Source of the DNA: Pontibacter lucknowensis
GTDB lineage: Bacteria > Bacteroidota > Bacteroidia > Cytophagales > Hymenobacteraceae
Direction: 5' to 3'
Assembly (NCBI RefSeq): GCF_900156415.1
Contig: NZ_FTNM01000007.1
Span: forward strand, 1-64,000
Length of the DNA stretch: 64,000 nucleotides
Shown here: positions 44,372 to 53,626 of the stretch, in pieces
How the letters are laid out: each line of letters starts with the position of its first letter
Numbering within the stretch: position 1 is the first letter of the stretch
Notes under the pieces: generated by a model
Databases searched by the model: none
Told to the model about the DNA's origin: nothing
The model's input: the letters and a program-made list of their open reading frames with translations, nothing else
Position numbers and translations under genes: made by a program

Positions 44372-46822
44372 ATGCTCACCTTTCGCCAGCTTCAAGCCAT
44401 TACAGGAGGCACTGTGGTACAGCTGCTGCAGGACAGCCCTGTGGTGCACCTGCTCACCGACAGCCGCAAGCTGTCGCAGCCTGCGGGCACGCTGTTCTTT
44501 GCCATTAAGGGGCGCCACAACGACGGGCATGTATACCTGAGTCAGCTGTACAAGCTGGGGGTGCGGCAGTTTGTGGCGGAAGAGTCAGAGGGTTTGGGTG
44601 AGCTATACCCGGAGGCCAACATCCTGCAGGTGCAAAGCAGCTTAAAGGCGCTGCAGGCCGTGGCAGCATGGCACCGGGGGCAGTTCCGTATACCTGTGCT
44701 GGGCATAACCGGCAGCAACGGCAAAACCATTGTGAAGGAGTGGCTGGCCCAACTGCTGAGCCCGGAGGAGCTGGTGGTGAAAAGCCCGCGCAGTTACAAC
44801 TCCCAGATTGGCGTGCCGCTGTCGGTCTGGCAGCTCGACACCAACCATACCTTCGGCATATTCGAGGCGGGAATCTCACAGCCGGGCGAGATGCAACGGC
44901 TGCAGCAGGTGATTCAGCCTACACTCGGTCTGTTTACCAACATTGGCAGCGCCCACGACGAAGGCTTTGCCGACCGCCGGCAGAAGGTGGAGGAAAAGCT
45001 GCAGCTGTTCAGTCAGGTGGAATTACTCTTCTATTGCCGCGACCACGAGCTGGTGCACGAGGCGGTGCAGGCGCAAAATATACCTACTTTCACCTGGTCC
45101 CGAAAGGAGCAGGCGGATGTGCAGCTCAGCGGCAGCACGGTCTCGGGCCATAAAACTATCGTGAGCTATACCTACCGGGGCGAGCAGCACAGCCTGGCTA
45201 TACCTTTCACAGACGATGCTTCCGTGGAGAATGCCCTGCACTGTCTGGCAGTGCTGTTGCAGCGCGGCATCGACCTGACAGCCATACAGGACCGCATGGA
45301 CCGGCTGCAGCCCGTGGCCATGCGCCTCGAAATGAAAGAAGCCATCAACGGCTGCTACCTGATCGACGATACCTACAACAATGACTTGGCAGGCTTATCC
45401 ATCGCGCTTGATCTGCTGGCCAGTCAGCCGAAACGGGGGAGGCGCACACTTATAATTTCCGATCTGCTGGAGTCGGGTATGGCGGAGGAGAAACTCTACA
45501 ATGAGGTGGCTGCCCTGACCAAAGCCCATCAGGTAGAGCGCCTGATCGGGATTGGGCCTACCATACAGGCACACGGCACTAAATTTAGTGGCGACACGGC
45601 ATTTTATGCCAGCACAGCTGAATTCCTGCAGCAGTTCAGTTCCGAGCAGTTCCGAAACGAGCTGGTGCTGGTAAAGGGCGCCCGTGTATTTGGTTTCGAG
45701 AAGATCGTGCAGGCTTTTCAGCAGAAGGTGCACGGCACGGTGCTCGAAGTGAACCTGGATGCGCTGGTGCACAACCTGAATTACTACCGCTCCAAACTGG
45801 CCTCGGGTACTAAGCTGATGGTGATGGTGAAAGCCTTCGCCTACGGCAGCGGCAGCTTTGAGGTCGCCAACCTGCTGCAGTTTCACCGGGTAGACTACCT
45901 GGCAGTAGCCTACGTGGACGAGGGCGTGAGCCTGCGCGAGCATGGCATCACGTTGCCGGTTATGGTGATGAACCCCTCTCCTGACAGTCTGGCTAAACTG
46001 CACCAGTACAGCCTCGAGCCCGAGATTTACTCACTGGAGCTGCTCCGCGATTTTCTGGCCACTGCTCAGCCCGACATCAGCTATAAGATCCACCTCAAGC
46101 TCGATACGGGTATGCATCGCCTTGGCTTCACGGGGGATGACTTCGACGAGCTATTCACATTGCTTGCCCGGCATCCGCAGGTGCGGGTGGTGAGCACCTT
46201 TAGCCATCTGGCCGGAGCCGACGAAGCCCTGCACGACGATTTCTCGCGCATGCAGCTGCAGAACTTCACGGCCTTGGCTGCGGAGGTAGAGGAGCGCCTC
46301 GGCTATACCGTGCTCAAGCACATTCTCAACTCGGCGGGCATCGTACGTTTTCCGGAGCATCAGCTGGACATGGTGCGCTTAGGTATAGGGCTGTACGGGG
46401 TAGAGTCCACTGGTTCAGAGCAGGAGGCGCTGCAGCCAGTCAGCACACTCAAAACCACCATCTCGCAAGTAAAGCACATTAGGCAGGGCGAAACCGTGGG
46501 CTACAGCCGCAAAGGTATAGCCGACACCAACAAGACCATCGCCACCATCGCCATTGGTTACGCCGACGGCTACGACCGCCGCTTCAGCAACGGCGCAGGG
46601 CAGGTGCTTATCAACGGCCGTCGGGCACCCATCATCGGCAATGTGTGCATGGACATGTGCATGATCGACGTAACCGGCATACCTGCCAAAGTTGGCGATG
46701 AAGTCACGGTGTTCGGCCCGCAGCTCACGCTGGTCGAGCTGGCGCAGCGCATCGGCACCATCCCTTACGAGCTCCTCACCAACGTCAGCACCCGCGTCAA
46801 GCGCATCTTCTTCTCGGAGTAA
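44372..46822 (+). CDS. murF-alr: MurF-Alr fusion: UDP-MurNAc-tripeptide D-Ala-D-Ala ligase / alanine racemase
   Basis: A bifunctional peptidoglycan-precursor enzyme of 816 aa. The N-terminal half is MurF-like, with the ATP loop GITGSNGKT (GSNGKT at 114-119), SPRSYNSQIGVPLS, and NALHCLA. The C-terminal half (about 454-816) is a PLP alanine racemase with the Schiff-base lysine at about 487 in VMVKAFAYGSG, the FSHLAGAD block, and the SAGIVRFPEH and GNVCMDMCMIDV motifs of the second subunit. The fusion couples D-alanine production to its use and is typical of Bacteroidota. The start is set by the promoter. Confidence 0.95.
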   Translation: MLTFRQLQAITGGTVVQLLQDSPVVHLLTDSRKLSQPAGTLFFAIKGRHNDGHVYLSQLYKLGVRQFVAEESEGLGELYPEANILQVQSSLKALQAVAAWHRGQFRIPVLGITGSNGKTIVKEWLAQLLSPEELVVKSPRSYNSQIGVPLSVWQLDTNHTFGIFEAGISQPGEMQRLQQVIQPTLGLFTNIGSAHDEGFADRRQKVEEKLQLFSQVELLFYCRDHELVHEAVQAQNIPTFTWSRKEQADVQLSGSTVSGHKTIVSYTYRGEQHSLAIPFTDDASVENALHCLAVLLQRGIDLTAIQDRMDRLQPVAMRLEMKEAINGCYLIDDTYNNDLAGLSIALDLLASQPKRGRRTLIISDLLESGMAEEKLYNEVAALTKAHQVERLIGIGPTIQAHGTKFSGDTAFYASTAEFLQQFSSEQFRNELVLVKGARVFGFEKIVQAFQQKVHGTVLEVNLDALVHNLNYYRSKLASGTKLMVMVKAFAYGSGSFEVANLLQFHRVDYLAVAYVDEGVSLREHGITLPVMVMNPSPDSLAKLHQYSLEPEIYSLELLRDFLATAQPDISYKIHLKLDTGMHRLGFTGDDFDELFTLLARHPQVRVVSTFSHLAGADEALHDDFSRMQLQNFTALAAEVEERLGYTVLKHILNSAGIVRFPEHQLDMVRLGIGLYGVESTGSEQEALQPVSTLKTTISQVKHIRQGETVGYSRKGIADTNKTIATIAIGYADGYDRRFSNGAGQVLINGRRAPIIGNVCMDMCMIDVTGIPAKVGDEVTVFGPQLTLVELAQRIGTIPYELLTNVSTRVKRIFFSE

Positions 46823-46996
46823 GCTTAGGAACTCGGGGAATTTCAGATGACGAGGAATGGGAGAAAGTGAGAACTGGTTTGCCAGGGTGTACAAGCTGTA
46901 ATTCTCTGTTTAATACACAAGCGCATAAAACAATTAGCAAATCAATCTGTCTCAGATCTTCAAATTACCTCATATCCAAATCATCAGCCTTATTCT

Positions 46997-47027
46997 TTTG
47001 CAATACCGGGGAACAGCTTGTATCTTG
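46997..47027 (+). promoter_or_regulatory. Promoter of feoAB
   Basis: TTTG (46997-47000), 20 bases, then TATCTTG (47021-47027), one T short of the -7 consensus. Transcription near 47031 would give a leader of about 36 bases. I see no clear Fur-like palindrome. The earlier open-frame start at 46998 overlaps the -33 box and is rejected. Confidence 0.6.
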
Positions 47028-47066
47028 CAGTTGTTTATAACGAGTCTAAATAAAAGAAGAGAAATC

Positions 47067-47315
47067 GTGCGTAATAGGACAGAAGAAACACAGGCCCAGA
47101 AGAGTGTGCGCGATCTGAAGATCGGGGAGAGCGGGGAGATATGCTGTTTGAATGACCCTGAGATGGCACTCAAGCTGCTGGAGATGGGTTGCATACCTGG
47201 CACAGCTGTAAAACTGAACAGCAAGGCCCCCTTTGGTGACCCTGTCACGATCATTGTGAATGATTATACGCTTTCTTTGCGTTTAGACGAAGCTGAAACC
47301 ATTCTGCTGAAGTAG
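47067..47315 (+). CDS. feoA: Ferrous iron transport protein A
   Basis: An 82-aa SH3-like cytoplasmic protein that assists FeoB. Conserved parts are VRDLKIGESGEI, LLEMGCIPGTAVKL and the C-terminal LRLDEAETI. The start is a GTG at 47067, chosen from the promoter position and normal FeoA length. It lies 12 bases before feoB, so the two are co-transcribed. Confidence 0.9.
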   Translation: MRNRTEETQAQKSVRDLKIGESGEICCLNDPEMALKLLEMGCIPGTAVKLNSKAPFGDPVTIIVNDYTLSLRLDEAETILLK

Positions 47316-47327
47316 ATTTATTACCAC

Positions 47328-49481
47328 ATGGCTGTTACCATAGAGGCGGAAGCGCCAGAAGCCAAAAAAGCAACGCTCCATCAGCCGGTGGCTAAAATTG
47401 CTTTGATTGGCAACCCGAATTCGGGTAAAACTTCACTATTCAACCAACTCACAGGCCTTAACCAGAAGGTGGGCAATTTCCCGGGCGTTACTGTCGACAA
47501 GAAGACAGGCATCAGCCACATCACTCCCAACCTGAAGGCGCAGATCATTGACCTGCCCGGCACCTACAGCCTGTATCCTAAGTCGCTGGACGAGCGTGTG
47601 ATCATTGACCTGCTCTACGATCCGGCCTCCAAGCATAACCCGGATCTTGTCATTGTAACGGCTGACGCCTCTAACCTGAAGCGTAACCTGCTGCTGTTTA
47701 CCCAGCTGGTAGATCTGCGCATACCTGCCGTACTGGCCCTCAATATGATGGACGTGGCAGAGACAGAGGGTGTGAAGATCGATGTTGATGCGCTGCAACG
47801 CGAACTGGGTGTGCCTGTTATTCCACTCAATGCCCGCAAAGGTATCGGTATAGCCGCACTCAAAATTGTAATGTCACAGCAGCTGACCCCTGCCAAGGCT
47901 ACTTTCTTTGAAATTCCGGAAGAGCTGAAGGAGGTGGTTAGCCAGATCAAAGCGCGTTTCGACCTTCGAAACGATTACCTGGCGCTGCATTACGCTCATC
48001 AATATAAAAACCTGCGCTTCCTGTCCGAGCAAGATAGAGTTTGGATAGCGCAACTACTAGAGTCGGCCGACTTTAAGTCAAATACAGTGCAGGCCAGCGA
48101 AACGATAGCACGCTATGTGCGCATTAACGAGCTCTTGCTCGATGTGGTGCGCATAGAGAAAGCCAAAGAAGAGGAGAAGTTCAGCAACAAGATCGACCAG
48201 GTGCTGACGCACCGTGTGTTCGGCTATCTGATCTTCCTGGCGCTGCTGTTCCTGGTGTTTCAGGCCGTGTTTGCCTGGGCCAGTTACCCCATGGACCTGA
48301 TTGACGAAGGTATAGCCGGACTCAATACACTTATCCAGGAGAACTTCAGCGGACCGCTGATCAACCTGCTCACAGAGGGCGTGATCGCCGGTTTGGGTGG
48401 TGTGCTGATCTTTATACCCCAGATTGCGATATTGTTTGCTTTCATTGCCATTCTGGAAGAAACCGGCTACATGGCTCGCGTGACTTTCATGATGGATAAG
48501 ATCATGCGTAAGTTCGGTCTGAACGGTAAAAGTGTGGTGCCGCTTATATCGGGCGTAGCCTGTGCCGTACCTGCTGTCATGTCGGCACGCACCATTGAGA
48601 ACTGGAAAGACCGCATGATCACGATCTTCGTGACGCCACTGATGAGCTGCTCGGCCCGCATACCGGTATACACGGTGTTAATTGCCTTGGTGGTACCAGA
48701 GGTATACTACTTCGGCTTCCTGAACCTGCAGGGCATTGTGCTGATGGGTTTATACCTGTTGGGCTTCCTGTCTGCTATATTTTCAGCACTTTTATTAAAG
48801 GTGTTGCTGAAGGCCCGCGAGCGCAGCTACTTCATCATGGAGTTTCCGGTGTATAAGATGCCGCGCTGGAAAAACGTGGGGCTCACTATTTTTGAGAAGT
48901 CCAAGACGTTTGTGCTGGAGGCAGGTAAGATCATCGTGGCGGTTTCCATTATCCTATGGGTGCTGGCCTCTTACGGTCCTGGCGATAGCTTTGAGCGTGC
49001 CGAGGAGCGTGCCACGGTAGAGGCACAGGCAAAAGGATTTGGCGAAGAACAAACCGATAACCTGGTGGCTGCCTACCAGCTGGAGTCGAGCTATGCGGGC
49101 AAGTTCGGGCAGGCGATTGAGCCAGCTATACGCCCGCTGGGTTACGACTGGAAGATAGGTATAGCACTGCTTACCTCCTTTGCCGCACGTGAGGTGTTTG
49201 TGGGCACGATCTCCACTATCTATAGCATAGGAGAGGAAGAGAACGTGAGCACGATAAAAGACAAGCTAATGTCAGAGAAGGATGCCGATGGCAATCCGTT
49301 CTTTACGCCAGCCCGTGCCTTCTCGCTTCTTGTGTTTTATGCCTTTGCCATGCAGTGCATCAGCACCCTGGCCATTGTACGTCGCGAAACTAAAAGCTGG
49401 ATGTGGCCGCTGGCGCAGCTGGTGTATATGACAGGTCTGGCGTATGTATCCGCCTTCGCTGTTTTTCAACTGATGAGCTAA
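47328..49481 (+). CDS. feoB: Ferrous iron transporter B
   Basis: Inner-membrane Fe(II) importer of 717 aa. The N-terminal GTPase domain has G1 GNPNSGKT (28-35), the switch FPGVTVDKK, G3 DLPGTYSL and G4 NMMD. It is followed by the helical regulatory domain and the membrane domain with gate motifs (ISGVACAVPAVMSAR, and TSFAAREVFVG in the second half). The length is in the usual range. A strong terminator follows. Iron uptake and probable Fur-type control are inferred from the family. Confidence 0.96.
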   Translation: MAVTIEAEAPEAKKATLHQPVAKIALIGNPNSGKTSLFNQLTGLNQKVGNFPGVTVDKKTGISHITPNLKAQIIDLPGTYSLYPKSLDERVIIDLLYDPASKHNPDLVIVTADASNLKRNLLLFTQLVDLRIPAVLALNMMDVAETEGVKIDVDALQRELGVPVIPLNARKGIGIAALKIVMSQQLTPAKATFFEIPEELKEVVSQIKARFDLRNDYLALHYAHQYKNLRFLSEQDRVWIAQLLESADFKSNTVQASETIARYVRINELLLDVVRIEKAKEEEKFSNKIDQVLTHRVFGYLIFLALLFLVFQAVFAWASYPMDLIDEGIAGLNTLIQENFSGPLINLLTEGVIAGLGGVLIFIPQIAILFAFIAILEETGYMARVTFMMDKIMRKFGLNGKSVVPLISGVACAVPAVMSARTIENWKDRMITIFVTPLMSCSARIPVYTVLIALVVPEVYYFGFLNLQGIVLMGLYLLGFLSAIFSALLLKVLLKARERSYFIMEFPVYKMPRWKNVGLTIFEKSKTFVLEAGKIIVAVSIILWVLASYGPGDSFERAEERATVEAQAKGFGEEQTDNLVAAYQLESSYAGKFGQAIEPAIRPLGYDWKIGIALLTSFAAREVFVGTISTIYSIGEEENVSTIKDKLMSEKDADGNPFFTPARAFSLLVFYAFAMQCISTLAIVRRETKSWMWPLAQLVYMTGLAYVSAFAVFQLMS

Positions 49482-49504
49482 ACGCCTTATAAAAGCATTT
49501 GATT

Positions 49505-49534
49505 AGCCCGCTCCCAAAGGAGCGGGCTTTTTTT
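49505..49534 (+). terminator. Terminator after feoB
   Basis: AGCCCGCTCC (49505-49514) pairs with GGAGCGGGCT (49519-49528) around CAAA, followed by six or more T. Confidence 0.92.
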
Positions 49535-50381
49535 GTGCTTCCAAATTAAGCGCACAGACGCTATATGTCGGAAGTTGTAGAAGTAGTTAAGTGCTGTTCT
49601 GGGATGACCTAAGATCTTGATTATGTACAGCTTATGTTTTATAAATTTAATTTTTCTACTATAATATTGAATAAATTTATCCTTTCTGACACTTTATCGT
49701 ATAAAGAGGAGCTTTTACCGTTTTGCTCGAAATCTGCTGATGCAAGAAGTACCTAAAATGCCCTGTGAGGATGATCAGGATGAGTGTTTGAGATCAAAAA
49801 ACGCATTAAATATTTGTGAAAGCCGAAAACATTCTTTATAATTGAATATCTCTCACCTTAAACAAATAAAACAATGAAAAGACCTCTACTACTCTCAGAG
49901 TCATTTTTACCCCACTGCCGCTTACCTATTTCGGCCAAACTAGCGGCCTCCTAAACAATTTTTGATGTAGCATAGCCTGCTGTTAAGGCTATTAGCCTGT
50001 TATGTTCAGACTTTACTGTCTGTTCAAACGATGGCTGTATCCTTATTTTGACAAATAATTTAACCTGCTCCAGTTTTCCCGGTGTCTGATACAGTGATCT
50101 GTAGAGGATGATTATCTGATTTGGATTATGTAACTGTTTCCTAAATGTGCTGGTGTCAGCACTATAGGTAACCTGAGTCGCAGAAATCCTTGTTGATGGT
50201 AGCATCTTCAGTATCAAATGTCAGGAACGAAGGAATTGATAGAAGAAGGAGGTGATCAAAAGACAGAGCAAGCCTGTGCTCAATTTTCAATATAGAACAT
50301 ACAGACTATGGCTGCTAGCCAGCATAGTAAAAATAACACCTTAACTATTTTGAATTAATTCTTACCTAAACAAACAGCGCA
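49535..50381. other. Gene-poor AT-rich stretch before susC
   Basis: About 850 bases lie between the feoB terminator and susC. They hold a probable gene remnant at 49874-49954. A minus-strand frame at 49951-50217 has no recognised domain and is not called. The right part should hold the susC promoter; no confident TTTG/TAnnTTTG pair was found. The leader AAACAAACAGCGCAATG before susC resembles AAACAAATAAAACAATG before the remnant. Confidence 0.5.
49874..49954 (+). pseudogene. Probable remnant of a secreted-protein gene start
   Basis: A 26-codon frame begins MKRPLLLSESF behind an AAACAAATAAAACA leader, then stops. Reading one base over from about codon 10 gives a more signal-peptide-like continuation (IFTPLPLTYFGQ) that ends at once in a stop. 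This fits the decayed 5' end of a gene for a secreted or SusC-like protein. The alternative is a chance small ORF. Confidence 0.35.
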
Positions 50382-53300
50382 ATGAAAAAAATTTTAATGC
50401 TATGCCTGCTGCTTGTGTCGGCCTTGATCCACGAGGCCATGGCTCAAGTCAGGGCGATCACCGGTACGGTGACAGACGCTACTACCAATCAGCCGCTGCC
50501 AGGGGTTACAGTCCTGGTGAAAGGCACTACAGTGGGTACTGCCACAGGGGCAGACGGTACCTATACTGTGAATGTGCCGGAAGGCAGCAATACACTTGTG
50601 TTCCGCTTTGTAGGCTATCAGACTATTGAGCGGCCAATCGGCAATGCAACTACCGTGAACGTATCCCTGGGAACCGATACCCGTCAGCTGGGTGAGGTTG
50701 TGGTAACAGCCCTCGGTATCGAGCGTACCCGAAACGAACTCCCTTATGCAGCGCAGTCTGTAGGAGGTGAGGAAGTTGCCCAAACTCGTCAGCAGAACTT
50801 TACTAATGCACTTTCTGGTCGTGTGGCTGGTGTGCAGGTAACTCAGAACAACAACCTGGGCGGTTCTACTAACGTGATCATCCGCGGTAACAAGTCTATC
50901 GGCGGTGCTAACCAGGCACTCTTCGTAGTAGATGGTGTTCCGCTAGATAACTCTACCAACAACACTGCTAACCAAGTTAGAGGTGCTGGTGGTTATGACT
51001 ACGGTAACGCCGCAGCCGACATCAACCCGGACGACATCGAGTCGATGACGATCCTGAGAGGTGCCGCTGCAACAGCGCTTTATGGTTCGCGTGCTGCTAA
51101 CGGTGTTGTGATGATCACTACCAAAAGAGGTTCTAAAAGACAAGGTATTGGTGTGACGATCAACTCGGGTGCCAACTGGGGCTTCCTGGATAAGAGCACT
51201 TATACCCGATACCAGAAGGAGTATGGCAGAGGCTATCCAGGTGCCGTTTATAGCGATGAGTATCCTGGCTTTTACGCCAATGACGTTGACGGTGACGGAA
51301 CTCCTGAGAGAGTGGTTGTATTGAACGAAGACGGTTCTGCCGGTCCTCGTTTCGATCCGAACCTGCTTGTTTGGAACTGGGATTCTTTTGACCGCACGTC
51401 TCCTAATTTTGGCCGACCTACACCTTGGGTGCCCGGCGCAAATGACCCGACTACTTTCTTTGAAACTACTTATGGCACATCGCACAACATCGCAATTGAT
51501 GGCACCAGCGATAAAGGTTTCTTTAAAGTAAACTATGGCCGCAACAGCAATGATGGTATGCTGCCAAACTCCAATGTGACGAAAAACTTCATCAGTTTCT
51601 CAACATCATACGATCTTGTTGACAGGCTAACAGCCACGACCTCTATTAACTTTACTGAGACTGACGGTATTGGCCGTTATGGTACTGGTTACAGTGGCCT
51701 GAACCCGAACCAGGGCTTCAGACAGTGGTGGGGAACTGACGTAGATCTGAAAGAGCAGGAGCGTGCTTACCTGGACACACGTGAAAACGTAACCTGGAAC
51801 CCAAGAGCCTGGAACGACCCTCGTCCGATGTTCTTCGACAACCCATACTGGACTCGTTACGAAAACTTCAACACTGACAACAGACGCCGTGCTTTGGGTT
51901 ATGTTCGTTTGGATTACAAACTGACTGACTGGTTGAGCATCATGGGCCGTGCTTCATTGGATACTTATGACGAAATCCGTGAAGAGCGCTATGCAGTAGG
52001 TTCTGTAGGTGTATCAAGCTATACCAGACACAATGGTCGTTTCAGCGAAGCTAACTACGACCTGATGGCGAACATTGACAGAGACTTCACTGAAGACTTA
52101 AACTTTAAAGCCACGATCGGTACAAACATCCGCGATACGAAGAGATCATTCATCCGCTCTACCACAAACGGTGGTCTGGTGGTGCCACGTCTGTACTCGC
52201 TTTCCAACTCACGCAACCCGCTTGGCCCTCCGGTTGAGCAAGACACCCGTCTACGTGTGAACGGTTACTTCGCTAGTGCCACATTAGGCTACAGAGACCT
52301 GGCCTTCATTGACGTAGCTTCACGTGTTGACCAGTCTTCTTCACTTCCTCCTGCTAACAGAGACTATTTCTATCCATCAATCTCTGGTAGCTTCGTGTTC
52401 TCTGAACTTTTAGAGCCTAACTTCTGGTTTACCTACGGTAAGATCAGAGCCAACTATGCTGAGGTAGGTAACATGGCAGAGCCACTGAGTGTGTTTGATG
52501 TGTATAACTTGATAGCACCTTTTGGTTCTACTTCGCTGGCATCTGTTAACAGTACCAGAAACAACCCTGACCTGAAGCCAGAGCGTACGAAAAGCTGGGA
52601 AATTGGTGCGGAATTCACCTTCATGGATGCCCGTGCTGGTTTTGACGTAACGTATTACAACGCAAGCTCTGTAGACCAGATCCTAAACGTGCCGCTCTCA
52701 AGAGCTACTGGTTATAACGCCCAGTGGATTAACGCCGGTGAGGTGGTAAACAAAGGCTTTGAGGTTTCTGCTTTCGGTTCTCCGATCAAGACAGATGACT
52801 TCTCCTGGACGATCAATGCGAACTGGACCAGAAACAGAAGTATGGTAGAGGACCTTGGTCCAATCCAGAACTACCAGATTGCAGCCTTCCAGGGTGGTGT
52901 ATCGCTTAACGCAGCCGAAGGTGAGCCGTTCGGTATCATCAGAGGTGCTGGTTTCGTGTACAACGACCAGGGACAGCGTGTAGTAGGTGCCAACGGTTTG
53001 TATCTGTCTAACAGAAACGCAAACACCAACATCGGTGACATTAACCCTGACTGGGTGGGTGGTGTGTCTAACACATTCCGCTACAAGGGCGTGTCTTTGG
53101 GCTTCCTGATTGATGTGAAGCAAGGTGGCAGCGTATTCTCACTTGACCAGGCTTATGGTCAGTACACTGGTATTCCGGATAACACTTCGTTCACTAACGA
53201 CCTGGGCAACCCGGTTCGTAACCCAATTGTTCGTAACGCTGATGGTAGCTACGCTGAAAACAGCGGTGGTATGATTCTGCCAGGTGTGAAAGAAGATGGC

Positions 53301-53624
53301 ACGCCTAACGATACACGTGTAGAAGTATTCTATGCCATGGGTTACAACAACCCGCCAGAAATGCACGTGTACGATGCCAGCTATGTGAAGCTGAGAGAGG
53401 CTACTTTGGGCTTCGCTCTGCCAGAGTCCCTTGTGTCCAGGTTCAAGGTGTTCCAGGGTATAGACCTGTCGATCTATGGTCGTAACCTCTACATCTTCCA
53501 CAAGAACACGCCATACTCTGATCCGGAAGAAGGTCTGAGTGCTGGTACTCAGTCACTTGGCTATCAGAGTGGTGCCTATCCTACTATGCGTAATGTAGGC
53601 TTTAACGTAAGAGCAAGATTTTAA
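50382..53624 (+). CDS. SusC/RagA-family TonB-linked outer-membrane receptor
   Basis: A 1080-aa outer-membrane transporter for oligosaccharides or peptides, working with a SusD-type lipoprotein. A signal peptide ends near residue 22 (EAMAQ). It is followed by a CarboxypepD_reg-like domain (about 25-98, GTVTDATTNQPLPGVTVLVKG), a plug domain with LSGRVAGVQVTQ and NVIIRGNKSI (about 145-170), and a 22-strand barrel. The product ends in an aromatic VRARF motif. The susD-like gene starts three bases after its stop. No glycosidase or sulfatase gene is nearby, so the substrate cannot be inferred. Confidence 0.95.
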   Translation: MKKILMLCLLLVSALIHEAMAQVRAITGTVTDATTNQPLPGVTVLVKGTTVGTATGADGTYTVNVPEGSNTLVFRFVGYQTIERPIGNATTVNVSLGTDTRQLGEVVVTALGIERTRNELPYAAQSVGGEEVAQTRQQNFTNALSGRVAGVQVTQNNNLGGSTNVIIRGNKSIGGANQALFVVDGVPLDNSTNNTANQVRGAGGYDYGNAAADINPDDIESMTILRGAAATALYGSRAANGVVMITTKRGSKRQGIGVTINSGANWGFLDKSTYTRYQKEYGRGYPGAVYSDEYPGFYANDVDGDGTPERVVVLNEDGSAGPRFDPNLLVWNWDSFDRTSPNFGRPTPWVPGANDPTTFFETTYGTSHNIAIDGTSDKGFFKVNYGRNSNDGMLPNSNVTKNFISFSTSYDLVDRLTATTSINFTETDGIGRYGTGYSGLNPNQGFRQWWGTDVDLKEQERAYLDTRENVTWNPRAWNDPRPMFFDNPYWTRYENFNTDNRRRALGYVRLDYKLTDWLSIMGRASLDTYDEIREERYAVGSVGVSSYTRHNGRFSEANYDLMANIDRDFTEDLNFKATIGTNIRDTKRSFIRSTTNGGLVVPRLYSLSNSRNPLGPPVEQDTRLRVNGYFASATLGYRDLAFIDVASRVDQSSSLPPANRDYFYPSISGSFVFSELLEPNFWFTYGKIRANYAEVGNMAEPLSVFDVYNLIAPFGSTSLASVNSTRNNPDLKPERTKSWEIGAEFTFMDARAGFDVTYYNASSVDQILNVPLSRATGYNAQWINAGEVVNKGFEVSAFGSPIKTDDFSWTINANWTRNRSMVEDLGPIQNYQIAAFQGGVSLNAAEGEPFGIIRGAGFVYNDQGQRVVGANGLYLSNRNANTNIGDINPDWVGGVSNTFRYKGVSLGFLIDVKQGGSVFSLDQAYGQYTGIPDNTSFTNDLGNPVRNPIVRNADGSYAENSGGMILPGVKEDGTPNDTRVEVFYAMGYNNPPEMHVYDASYVKLREATLGFALPESLVSRFKVFQGIDLSIYGRNLYIFHKNTPYSDPEEGLSAGTQSLGYQSGAYPTMRNVGFNVRARF

Positions 53625-53626
53625 TA

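Noticed and set aside
46998..47066. Longer N-terminus for FeoA
   Set aside because: The upstream start overlaps the -33 promoter box; the GTG at 47067 gives normal FeoA length.
49951..50217. 88-codon minus-strand frame in the gap before susC
   Set aside because: No domain, no promoter or clear start, and AT-rich composition unlike neighbouring genes.
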